A DNA stretch of 11,229 bases from CAZGSG01 sp964528095 (GTDB lineage Bacteria > Bacteroidota > Bacteroidia > Chitinophagales > Chitinophagaceae), in contig CAZGSG010000193.1 in NCBI GenBank assembly GCA_964528095.1, positions 1-11,229 of the forward strand, given 5' to 3'. The position numbers and the translations under genes are program-made. Below, piece after piece: positions 1 to 6,203 of the stretch. The notes beneath the pieces were generated by a model. It was not told the DNA's origin. It ran no database searches and saw nothing but the letters and a program-made list of their open reading frames with translations. Numbering within the stretch: the stretch's first letter is position 1; each line of letters opens with the position of its first letter.

Positions 1-288
1 ATTGCTGCACGACGGATAGAAGGCGACCAGGTTGAATTTACCTGGGACAATACCAGGCTGACAGAAAAACAGGTATACGAAACCGGTGCGAGTGAACTGG
101 ATCAGGTGATGTTACTGGTTTATGATATCGAAGGCCATCAGATTAATTACAGCCTTACCGGTTTGTTTCGAAAGATGGGTGTTGATACGCTGGCATTGAC
201 AAGTGAAGCGCCACATCATTGCTGGTTGGCGTTTGTGGCGGCGGATAGGGGGAGGAGATCGGAGAGTGTGTATTTGGGGGTAGTGTGA
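1..288 (+). CDS. DUF6266-like protein, C-terminal fragment
   Basis: The reading frame is open from the first base of the window and ends at TGA 286-288, giving about 95 C-terminal residues; the true start lies outside. The segment contains a VEFTWDN stretch, then DQVMLLVYDIEG, and ends with HCWLAFVAADRG and SESVYLG. This order resembles the C-terminal half of DUF6266 proteins of Bacteroidota (F-W-D near the start of the domain, D-Q-V-M, then W-x-x-F-V-A-x-D-R and S-x-S-V-Y-x-G). The function of that family is not known to me. It is on the opposite strand from the genes that follow, and 417 bases of gene-free sequence separate them, so it is probably unrelated to them. The family assignment rests on recognition of the pattern only. 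Confidence 0.7.
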   Translation: MAARRIEGDQVEFTWDNTRLTEKQVYETGASELDQVMLLVYDIEGHQINYSLTGLFRKMGVDTLALTSEAPHHCWLAFVAADRGRRSESVYLGVV

Positions 289-379
289 GCTGGAATAATA
301 TTGTTACAGATTTCTATCTTACTAACGTAAATCCGATATAGGGGCATACTATCTGTATTATGCTATAGTGAATAATTAG

Positions 380-420
380 TTATAGGGTTGTTGTGATGAG
401 TCTCTGACTTATCACCGGCC
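380..420. repeat. Dispersed hairpin repeat, copy 1
   Basis: Bases 380-409 are identical over 30 nt to 11187-11216 near the right edge, and the match continues to 419 with two mismatches (410 and 413). The core is an imperfect palindrome: 393-402 GTGATGAGTC, a TCT loop, and 406-415 GACTTATCAC, making a 10-bp stem with one G:T wobble. The two differences between the copies both fall in the right arm, and each only exchanges a Watson-Crick pair for a G:U pair, so the stem is kept. Such conservation suggests that the folded form matters. It could be a REP-like or MITE-like dispersed element, a terminator, or part of a structured RNA. Confidence 0.8.
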
Positions 421-432
421 TTGAAAAGGCCG
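416..432. repeat. Second hairpin abutting repeat copy 1
   Basis: CGGCCTT (416-422), a GAA loop and AAGGCCG (426-432) form a perfect 7-bp stem that begins directly after the first hairpin ends at 415. The two stems would stack end to end in RNA. Downstream sequence is A+T-rich but has no run of T on either strand, so this is not a textbook intrinsic terminator. The window ends too soon after copy 2 (at 11229) to show whether the second stem is present there as well. Confidence 0.6.
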
Positions 433-562
433 ATAAATCTCCATTTATATAATGTTCAATAAGTTGTTGTTCTACCAGTGGCTATGCTGTAATAGGGTAG
501 TAGTTTTACATAAATAATAGAATAGCATTTATATTGAAAGGTTAACGAGCTCTTTGAGGAGG

Positions 563-585
563 GTGATGAGTTGAAGACTCATTAC
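563..585. repeat. Degenerate third copy of the hairpin
   Basis: GTGATGAGT (563-571) and ACTCATTAC (577-585) form a 9-bp stem with one G:T wobble and a 5-base loop (TGAAG). The left arm equals the first nine bases of the left arm in copies 1 and 2. The right arm equals that of the right-edge copy (11214-11222). The 13 bases that precede the stem in copies 1 and 2 are not conserved here, so only the hairpin is shared. This supports a repeat family defined by its secondary structure. Confidence 0.6.
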
Positions 586-705
586 AACAGTTCTATGTTT
601 TATTATTAATTTTGATTGGAAGACTAAGAATATCCGGGGTACATATAAAATCACTAAAACGGAATAGATATATATAGAAGATGTTCAACATTTTACTGAA
701 AAGCC

Positions 706-915
706 TTAAGTAACCAAGTCTGCCGGGTTTATTGTTTGGAATTTTGAAGCTACTGGCTCGTGATAGAATAATTTTTTTGCCTCATTTTCAATGATTTCTT
801 TTCTTTCAAACTCCCTATTCTTGATTGCACAATAAAAATAGTCCGGATCAGATAGCATAATTTGCAGCAATGTGTAGCCTATATGTTTGCCAAATTTTAT
901 CGGTGTCCAAGTCAT
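706..915 (-). CDS. Small ExoX C-terminal-like protein
   Basis: This 69-residue protein begins at ATG 915-913, which overlaps the TGA of the upstream kinase-like gene (ATGA), so translation is probably coupled. The N-terminal pattern (KFGKHIGYTLLQIMLSDPDY, residues 7-26) resembles the short module found at the C-terminus of ExoX-like exonucleases and in many small phage and bacterial proteins. In that module an F-G-K-x-x-G-x-T-L segment is followed by an acidic-proline-aromatic motif such as D-P-D-Y/W. The module is thought to be a small nucleic-acid-associated or structural domain; no catalytic residues can be argued for. The C-terminal third is basic and acidic and shows nothing recognisable. 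Function is unknown. The coupling to the kinase-like protein is the firmest clue to a shared role. Confidence 0.6.
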   Translation of the reverse strand: MTWTPIKFGKHIGYTLLQIMLSDPDYFYCAIKNREFERKEIIENEAKKLFYHEPVASKFQTINPADLVT

Positions 916-1682
916 AAATTAACTTTATGATACAGGTTATCAAACAGCCGACTAAAACGATTGTCTAATTCTAATTCCGCTTCAACGGCCACCAAATCAG
1001 TTCTAAAACCAGCGCCAAGGTTTCCGAATGTATTTGCAATATCCTCTCGGATTCTTAAAAGCGAATCTTTGCTGAAACAATTATATTGTTGACAATAAAA
1101 AAAATCAGCATGATGAAATAAGCTGTAGTCGATGAGAGTTACTTTATACTTATTGTTCATTTCTTGAATAAGTGCATTACTAAGATGAGGATCGCCAAGC
1201 GCAAGGCCTGCACTATGCCATGTATGAAGCGTTTCAACCAGTGCCCTTATCGAACCATAAACTTTTTCTGGATTTTTTTCTCCATTCATAATAATAAATT
1301 CACGGAGATCCTCACCAGGAATATACTCCAACATAATGAACCATTTTCCTTTAAAAACGCCTCTGTGCAGATGCTTAACTAAAAATGAATGATCAGCGCA
1401 TTTCGACTTGATTTCGTTGAAAACAACTTTGCTGCCATCTCTTCTTCTTCCGAAATGATTTTTTATGCCATATGCTATATTGCTCCTGGGCGCTTGATTA
1501 TAAAAATACTTCATCACGAATTCATTATTCTCTTCATCCGTACATAGATATAAATCTGCGTTAGGCCGTCCTAAAGGGACAAGGGGCTTGACTACTAAAT
1601 AATTTCTGTTTTCTATGTGAATTGTTTCTCCAATCATAAAACGTGATGGTTTCTGGTATTCAATTTTTTTATATAAATACAT
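912..1682 (-). CDS. Protein-kinase-fold protein (atypical, APH/LPS-kinase-like loop)
   Basis: The 256-residue product has the ordered signature of a protein-kinase fold. A VMK segment with the likely ATP-binding lysine is at K58, and a possible helix-C glutamate is at E90 in FNEIK. The hinge is MLEYIPGEDLREF (117-129). The catalytic loop is GDPHLSN (163-169), with D164 and N169, and the metal-binding IDY (184-186) replaces the usual DFG. The GDxHxxN form of the loop is typical of aminoglycoside/choline kinases, ABC1 and lipopolysaccharide kinases rather than classic Ser/Thr kinases, so the substrate could be a protein, peptide or small molecule. There is no membrane segment or extra domain. 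All core residues are present, so it should be active. A 35-codon ORF ends 17 bases upstream, and the 69-aa gene overlaps its stop codon. The substrate cannot be read from the sequence. Confidence 0.75.
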   Translation of the reverse strand: MYLYKKIEYQKPSRFMIGETIHIENRNYLVVKPLVPLGRPNADLYLCTDEENNEFVMKYFYNQAPRSNIAYGIKNHFGRRRDGSKVVFNEIKSKCADHSFLVKHLHRGVFKGKWFIMLEYIPGEDLREFIIMNGEKNPEKVYGSIRALVETLHTWHSAGLALGDPHLSNALIQEMNNKYKVTLIDYSLFHHADFFYCQQYNCFSKDSLLRIREDIANTFGNLGAGFRTDLVAVEAELELDNRFSRLFDNLYHKVNL

Positions 1683-1699
1683 TTAACTATTGCCTGACT

Positions 1700-1807
1700 T
1701 TATCTGAATCTACTTAAAGTAGAATAAGCTTGTGCCGCGATAATATGAGTATCCGCCGAAACTAACTGGCCTTTACGTGGTTTTATAGATCGGCTTTTTG
1801 GTTCCAT
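1700..1807 (-). CDS. Small basic peptide of 35 residues, candidate
   Basis: ATG 1807-1805 opens a 35-codon frame that ends at TAA 1702-1700, 17 bases before the kinase-like start. A purine-rich AAAGGATGAGG sequence sits about 10 bases upstream, a better Shine-Dalgarno match than most genes here have. The peptide starts MEPKSRSIKPRKGQ and ends STLSRFR, so it is basic in its first third and at its end, with a mildly hydrophobic middle (HIIAAQAY). It has six Ser/Thr residues and no cysteine, signal peptide or membrane segment. It may be a leader peptide, a substrate of the adjacent kinase-like protein, or only a chance ORF. An in-frame upstream ATG would add five residues. No homologue is recognised. 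Confidence 0.4.
   Translation of the reverse strand: MEPKSRSIKPRKGQLVSADTHIIAAQAYSTLSRFR
1709..1723. promoter_or_regulatory. 15-bp perfect palindrome TCTACTT-A-AAGTAGA
   Basis: TCTACTT and AAGTAGA flank a single central base (1716). The palindrome lies 27-41 bases upstream of the kinase-like start and inside the last codons of the 35-residue ORF. It may be a regulator binding site or an RNA hairpin near the ribosome-binding region. The loop would be too tight for a stable full-length hairpin, so a protein-binding site is the more natural reading. No partner copy was seen elsewhere in the window. Confidence 0.35.
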
Positions 1808-1890
1808 AATACTAAACCTCATCCTTTATACATGCCATGTTATAAAAGCAATAGAGTTATCTTCGTTTCTTTGTTAGTTCTTTATTCATG

Positions 1891-2658
1891 TTAATCACTT
1901 ACCTGATCTACAATATTCGCAGAATAATCACTAGGCTTAAGTTTTTTTTCGCTAGCCTCTTTTTTGATTATCCGGGGTATTTTGAAGTCTATTAAATCTA
2001 CTTTTTCTGAAATGATTTTTAAAACAGTTTCCTGAATTTGCTCATCTGTAAATTTTGTCTCAAACATTTTATTGACGCTTTTCCGAACAATACATATAAT
2101 GTCAGAAGATAAAAGGATTTTAGAAATGGAAGCAGGCGTTAGGGCCAGTGATTTGTTCCAAAGCACATCCAATCCTTTTTTTAGGACAGAATCCTTAGTG
2201 ATATACTGTAATATGTTGACCGCTTTCTTAATAGAACTGCTTTCTGAAAGATCGACTGAGAATATCCGCTTATGCTGGATAGGTTTTTCAAATAGAATTT
2301 TGTAAAAATCGAATTGTTTCCCATTAGTTAATAAAGCCCATTCTATTCCTTCATTGGCTCCATAGTTTACAGCTTGCCTTAGATGACTTTCGTTAAGATT
2401 TAAAGAAAATGCTTTTACTTCTACCAGAAAATGCCTTTTTCCATTTAACTGGATCATATAGTCGGCGTACGTGCCTTTGATCATATATTCTGTACGTACT
2501 TCTTCTAAAGCCGCGAAACCCAATACATCACTTAAGAAGTGATTGATCATAATACGTGTTCCACTTTCGTCTAAATCGGTTATAGATCCGGAGAGGAATT
2601 TTTTGTGATAGGATTTTAAATTGTCTGTTAGTTTTTGAAGTTTGAGATTAGTAAGCAT
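1891..2658 (-). CDS. Stand-alone HsdR N-terminal-like PD-(D/E)XK protein
   Basis: The 255-residue product resembles the HSDR_N/HSDR_N_2 domain, the nuclease module at the N-terminus of type I restriction R subunits, but without the helicase. Visible nuclease-fold motifs are D66 in GTYADYMI, then E80-x-K82 in FLVEVKAF, and QAVNYG (95-100), which matches the Q-x-x-x-Y motif beyond the catalytic core. A TNGKQFDFY stretch (111-119), also typical of the family, follows. Residues 130-255 are helical and charged with no recognised domain. No hsdM, hsdS or helicase gene is nearby, so it is not a complete restriction system here. Such lone proteins are common in bacterial genomes and are usually annotated as type I restriction N-terminal domain proteins. 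Roles in DNA repair or defence are possible but unproven. The start follows a leader with little Shine-Dalgarno character. Confidence 0.75.
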   Translation of the reverse strand: MLTNLKLQKLTDNLKSYHKKFLSGSITDLDESGTRIMINHFLSDVLGFAALEEVRTEYMIKGTYADYMIQLNGKRHFLVEVKAFSLNLNESHLRQAVNYGANEGIEWALLTNGKQFDFYKILFEKPIQHKRIFSVDLSESSSIKKAVNILQYITKDSVLKKGLDVLWNKSLALTPASISKILLSSDIICIVRKSVNKMFETKFTDEQIQETVLKIISEKVDLIDFKIPRIIKKEASEKKLKPSDYSANIVDQVSD

Positions 2659-2752
2659 GTTGAATAAGGTTTCGGATAAAAGTATATCTTAAAATTTTAG
2701 AATCATAGCGTTCCATTGAATTTCGACACCCGTGTATACACCCTCTTTTATT

Positions 2753-2810
2753 GAATTAATTGGAATATAAAAGAATGATTGAGTTTACCGGTTGCATATT
2801 CAATTAATTC
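2753..2810. repeat. Inverted repeat in the divergent intergenic region
   Basis: GAATTAATTG (2753-2762) and CAATTAATTC (2801-2810) are perfect 10-bp inverted arms separated by 38 bases. They lie between the divergent nuclease-like and GYF-domain genes, where both promoters should be. The arms are A+T-rich, so coincidence is quite possible in this composition. A regulator-bound looped site is the interesting alternative. Confidence 0.3.
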
Positions 2811-2872
2811 TATTTATTTTTCTGATAAATCCAATAAGTAGGATAGATGTATTTTTTCTTAAACCACCAACT

Positions 2873-3715
2873 ATGAAACTCTATTTTCTCCACGACGGGC
2901 AGAGTGAGTTCGGCCCATTTACTATTCAAGAATTGCAAACTAAGTCTTTAAAACCTGAAACACCTGTATGGTATGATGGCCTGCCTGAATGGAAGACAAT
3001 AAACACTATCGAAGAACTAAAAGATTTTTTTAAGCCAAATACACCACCTCCATTTAAAGTTTCAGACTCTGCCACGGATTCGGCCCAGGATACTTCTGTC
3101 TATACTCCTGCCCTCGATGAGTATTTTCCGGGGAATGATAAAAAGCGTACAGTGTTTCGATGGGTTTTAATTCTGATAGTATTGGCCTCGGCTATTATAT
3201 TCTATTTGTTTTATCAAAATAAACAACACGATACAACTATCAGTCGATTACAGGACCAGGTCATAGCGCAACAGGATGCCGTGATACAGAAAGAAACACT
3301 GGAACGAAGACAGGCAGAGGCGACAAGGCTTGCTAACGAGGCTATTGAAAACGATAAAAAAACGGCAAGAAGTAATTGGGAGAAATTAATAACACTAAGC
3401 CATGCAGATCCCGATATTGACTATACCCTTGGTGGTATCGGTTCTTTTTATGTTTATATTACAAACCAGGCTTCATATATGATAGATCAGGTGGATGTTC
3501 AGGTTAATTACATCCGCAAAAACGGAAAGGTTTGGCAAAGCAAAATAGTCAGGTTATTTAACATCTCACCTAATATCGAATCATCGGCTGTCGCGCCAGC
3601 GAGTTTTAATGGCGTTCGTGTAGAAGTGAGTATTGTCAAAGTTGTAAGTAAACAGATGGGGTTTTGTTATCCTAATGGAGCTGGGAAAATGGGGGACCCT
3701 TACTTTTGCCGATAG
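2873..3715 (+). CDS. GYF_2 domain, single-pass membrane, coiled-coil protein
   Basis: I place the start at ATG 2873, where a GYF_2 domain begins at once (MKLYFLHDGQSEFGPFTIQE). An upstream in-frame ATG at 2792 would add 27 hydrophobic residues that do not belong to the domain. From 2873 the protein has 280 residues: GYF_2 (about 1-53, with the GPF and W-Y-D-G-L-x-E-W motifs), a Pro/Ser/Asp-rich linker (54-90), a transmembrane helix (about 95-114), a Gln/Glu/Arg-rich coiled coil (about 122-163) and a beta-rich C-terminal domain with two late cysteines. GYF_2 domains usually bind peptides or accompany membrane proteins. The N-terminal domain is probably cytoplasmic, with the coiled coil and C-terminal domain in the periplasm. 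No catalytic residues are seen. Its biological role is unknown. Confidence 0.75.
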   Translation: MKLYFLHDGQSEFGPFTIQELQTKSLKPETPVWYDGLPEWKTINTIEELKDFFKPNTPPPFKVSDSATDSAQDTSVYTPALDEYFPGNDKKRTVFRWVLILIVLASAIIFYLFYQNKQHDTTISRLQDQVIAQQDAVIQKETLERRQAEATRLANEAIENDKKTARSNWEKLITLSHADPDIDYTLGGIGSFYVYITNQASYMIDQVDVQVNYIRKNGKVWQSKIVRLFNISPNIESSAVAPASFNGVRVEVSIVKVVSKQMGFCYPNGAGKMGDPYFCR

Positions 3716-3902
3716 GTAATAATGGCCAGAGGACAAACAAAATGAAAAATGTGGATTGATAGGATATACCCAATGTAGCGATCAAAGACTCTTTACAAAA
3801 AGTAAAGTCAAATACAAGTTAAATTCAATCGGTTAACCAGTTTCGGAGTAGACTATTGCCGAAGTTGATGAATGGAGAAATCGGTGTAAATAGTTAAATC
3901 TA

Positions 3903-4433
3903 ATGGAAGTCCAGAAGGTGAAATTGATTTTTGAAATTATAGCGTCTGGGGTGACAACGCTTGCAATTATTGCTGGCGGCATATGGGCTTATTTTCGGTT
4001 TGTTCGCCAAAGAGAAAATTCAGCCCTGATTGATTTCAGCGTTGATATAAAATTTATTTCAAAAAAAAACAATTGGTGGGTTGTTGAAGTGCTGGCTTAT
4101 ATAGAAAATAGGGGCAAGGTTCAACATCGTATTAAGGAATTTACATTTGATTTGTCATCACTTGATGTTGAGAATTCAGTTGAGACTTCTTCTCGATATA
4201 ATAACCAAGTTTACTTTCCTAATGATGTCGCTGAAGGTTCTTTCCTTCCTAATAATTGTAGCTTTTTTTTCATAGAGCCAGGATTGAAAAATAAATATAC
4301 CTATGTGGCCAGGATACCTTTAACAGCTGATTTGTTGATATTGCATTCTTCGTTCAAATATCTTAATAGTAAACATTTTCATACTGCTGAAGTGACTTTA
4401 AAAGTCCCAAAGGAAGCGGATACAATGTCGTAA
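3903..4433 (+). CDS. N-terminally membrane-anchored protein of unknown function
   Basis: The 176-residue product starts with a short charged tail, then a hydrophobic helix (about residues 8-32, ending WAYFRFVRQRE). The Arg-rich segment after it suggests an N-out/C-in anchor, leaving the domain in the cytoplasm. The remainder (about 40-172) is beta-rich. It contains paired strand-like segments (DFSVDIKFI, WWVVEVLAYIENRGKVQHRI), an FTFDLSSLD turn, and a late TAEVTLKVP strand. This layout recalls a widespread group of small bacterial membrane-tethered proteins with an immunoglobulin-like fold and no assigned function. It is 187 bases after the GYF_2 gene on the same strand, so the two could share a transcript, but the spacing does not prove it. 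No enzyme motif is visible. Confidence 0.7.
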   Translation: MEVQKVKLIFEIIASGVTTLAIIAGGIWAYFRFVRQRENSALIDFSVDIKFISKKNNWWVVEVLAYIENRGKVQHRIKEFTFDLSSLDVENSVETSSRYNNQVYFPNDVAEGSFLPNNCSFFFIEPGLKNKYTYVARIPLTADLLILHSSFKYLNSKHFHTAEVTLKVPKEADTMS

Positions 4434-4622
4434 ACCACTTTCTATGAATATTATTCAGATTGCTGAACATATTAACCTTTTAGCTACAGAAACGGTCAGG
4501 GTGCCAAAATTGCATATAACCAATTCTGATATAAAAGGGAACTTCTCGCCCCCGAACTTCCAAGATATTCACCAGGATTTTCAATATCAGAGCAACTGCA
4601 AATCAGTCCAAATGGAAGTAAA

Positions 4623-5462
4623 TTATAAATACTTTTCTATATCGAAACAGTTGGCTTTTTCGATTTTTTTATATGAATCAGTGGTATAGATTTCGTCCAC
4701 AAAATCAATGTCAGGCCCTTTACTAAAAATGCCATGGGAAACAATTAGCACAATTTTCCCGGCTCCTTTTTCTTTAAGCATCTTGGCAGTTCCGGCAAAT
4801 GTGCCGCCGCCGTCACAAATGTCGTCGATAATAAAACAGGTTTGATTGCTTAGGTCGGTAACCGTTGTTTTAAAATTGGTAAGAGCTCCTGTTTTTATAT
4901 CTCTTTCTTTCATACATTCCACCACATCTTCCACCTTCAAATACTGGGCTAACTTATGGATTTTTTTCAGAGCCCCGGCATCAGGTGAAACAAGGCAAAA
5001 ATTTGTTTTCTTGTTTTTAGAAAAATAATCATCCAGCGCATCTTTTACAAACTGGTGGTTGGAGATGGAATATGAATGCTCAATTAATGCGGTGGTCACC
5101 TCAGAATGGGGATCGAAGATGCTTATTTTTCGGAAGCCTGCCCGATTTAAGATTCCCGAGATTATTTTTAAGGAAAAGGGTTCTCCATCCAACATCACAC
5201 GATCCATACGGGCAGTTATGAGATAGGAGATACTTAATTCTATCTTTTCAAACTCAAGATAGTCCAGGGTGTTTTTGACAAATAATACCAGTAACAGGTC
5301 ATTCGCATTTGCAATACGGGTAAATAGCTTTAAGGGTTCGCTTTTGTTTAAACCAGCAACGCTTCCCATATCGATTTTAATATGAGGCTGACTATCTGGA
5401 AAAACCATTGTTTTAAATTGAATAGTTGACTTTTCCGGAGAGATGAGATTAAATGTGTTCAT
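4623..5462 (-). CDS. Divergent PRPP-synthetase-like protein, candidate ADP-ribose pyrophosphokinase (Adps-like)
   Basis: The 279-residue product has the two-domain type I phosphoribosyltransferase layout of ribose-phosphate pyrophosphokinases. ARMDR (84-88) stands where Prs has ARQDR, DPHS (117-120) where Prs has D-x-H-A, and SPDAG (159-163) matches SPDVG. KERD (186-189) follows, then the PRPP-type loop DDICDGGGT (213-221) instead of DDMIDTGGT, and SHGIFS (242-247). Prs makes PRPP from ribose 5-phosphate and ATP. In the phage NARP1 pathway a Prs relative (Adps) instead pyrophosphorylates ADP-ribose. The loop changes, a length shorter than housekeeping Prs (about 310-320) and the ADP-ribose-centred operon favour the Adps reading, but that is inference. 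It is the last gene of the operon, 9 bases after the phosphatase. A PRPP supply for classical NadV salvage remains possible. Confidence 0.75.
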   Translation of the reverse strand: MNTFNLISPEKSTIQFKTMVFPDSQPHIKIDMGSVAGLNKSEPLKLFTRIANANDLLLVLFVKNTLDYLEFEKIELSISYLITARMDRVMLDGEPFSLKIISGILNRAGFRKISIFDPHSEVTTALIEHSYSISNHQFVKDALDDYFSKNKKTNFCLVSPDAGALKKIHKLAQYLKVEDVVECMKERDIKTGALTNFKTTVTDLSNQTCFIIDDICDGGGTFAGTAKMLKEKGAGKIVLIVSHGIFSKGPDIDFVDEIYTTDSYKKIEKANCFDIEKYL

Positions 5463-5471
5463 GTTGTTGTA

Positions 5472-6203
5472 TTATTTGTTTCTGCCTTTTTCGGTAGGAT
5501 ATAATTGCTGCACGGTACTGCTTTGCCAGAATTCTTTTGTATTAGTGTTTAATGCGGTTAGCTTGCCTAAAAAAGCTGCGCCAGTGTCTACATTCCAGAC
5601 ATTAACGGCCTGCATGGGAATATCGATGTCGTAATTAAGGGTAGGGGTATGTCCTATGTAGATTTCGTTATAAAGCAGGAGCCGTTTGGGATATAGTTTC
5701 GAATCCTTTTTTACTCGTTTATCCATGGCCAAGGCCATTTCCCACAGGGTTCTATCCCATAAATAATTACTTTCATAATGTTCTTTGGCGGGTCCGTGCA
5801 GTGATGAAAACCCTGCATGAATAAACAGTCGGTTAGTATCATCTACATAGTAATTCCTCATTCGGTTGAAAAATTCAAGATGGGCTTCCTTTTTTTGTAA
5901 TGTGTAATTTGCATAGCTTTCTACAGTTGATTTTCCACCATGAAAAAGCCATTCTTCATCTGCGGGCTCGCCCCTCAACCATTCTTCGCACCATGCATCG
6001 TGATTGCCTTTTAGAAAGATACAGTTAGTCGTTCTGTTAAGATGGATAAGGTATTCGATAACCTGGGCTGATTCAGACCAACCATCTACATAGTCTCCAA
6101 GAAAAATGAGTTGGTCGTCTTTTTGAACATTGATCCTTACGATCAGTTCTTCCAGCGCTTTTAATCCTCCGTGAATATCTCCTATTGCAATTTCTCTTGT
6201 CAT
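5472..6203 (-). CDS. PPP-family metallophosphatase
   Basis: The 243-residue protein carries the full metal-binding series of PPP/ApaH-type phosphoesterases: GDIHG (8-12), GDYVDG (36-41), GNHD (66-69), HAGF (129-132) and GHTP (184-187), followed by NVDTGA (204-209). These residues bind two metal ions that activate water for phosphate ester cleavage. The family includes protein Ser/Thr/Tyr phosphatases and diadenosine tetraphosphatase (ApaH); length and motifs do not separate these. It sits inside an ADP-ribose/NAD operon: its start overlaps the stop of the glycohydrolase gene by one base (TAATG), and the Prs-like gene follows after 9 bases. A phosphorylated ADP-ribose, such as the KptA product, is therefore an attractive substrate, though this is inference. 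No signal peptide is present, so it acts in the cytoplasm. Confidence 0.88.
   Translation of the reverse strand: MTREIAIGDIHGGLKALEELIVRINVQKDDQLIFLGDYVDGWSESAQVIEYLIHLNRTTNCIFLKGNHDAWCEEWLRGEPADEEWLFHGGKSTVESYANYTLQKKEAHLEFFNRMRNYYVDDTNRLFIHAGFSSLHGPAKEHYESNYLWDRTLWEMALAMDKRVKKDSKLYPKRLLLYNEIYIGHTPTLNYDIDIPMQAVNVWNVDTGAAFLGKLTALNTNTKEFWQSSTVQQLYPTEKGRNK

Larger units (their letters stand above)
289..705. other. Intergenic region with hairpin repeats
   Basis: This 417-base A+T-rich stretch lies between the convergent ends of the DUF6266-like gene and the minus-strand 69-aa gene. I see no ORF with convincing length or a family match on either strand. It does hold three hairpins (393-415, 416-432 and 563-585). 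The first and third are related in sequence to each other and to a hairpin at the right edge of the window. Because the region is bounded by two gene ends, the hairpins could serve as terminators, but none is followed by a clear T-run. A structured RNA or the remnant of a small mobile element is also possible. Confidence 0.5.

Noticed and set aside
393..432. Hammerhead-type ribozyme, suggested by the TGATGAG core
   Set aside because: The GAAA element required after stem II is missing, and the strand arrangement forms two simple stacked hairpins instead of a three-way junction.
380..585. CRISPR array
   Set aside because: Related repeat copies are few, irregularly spaced, differ in length and have no spacers of even size. 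No cas gene is present.
1164..2305. Plus-strand frames of 72 and 77 codons opposite the kinase-like and nuclease-like genes
   Set aside because: They are antisense to genes with clear motifs and show no coding signature of their own.
2792..2872. Upstream ATG extending the GYF_2 protein by 27 residues
   Set aside because: The added residues are hydrophobic and A+T-rich, lie in the divergent promoter region, and precede a domain that normally starts at the N-terminus. ATG 2873 fits better.
4444..4689. Plus-strand 81-codon frame after the membrane-anchored gene
   Set aside because: It has no ribosome-binding sequence or recognisable family, and its last third runs antisense to the end of the Prs-like gene. 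A decayed remnant in 4444-4620 cannot be excluded, but nothing supports a real gene.
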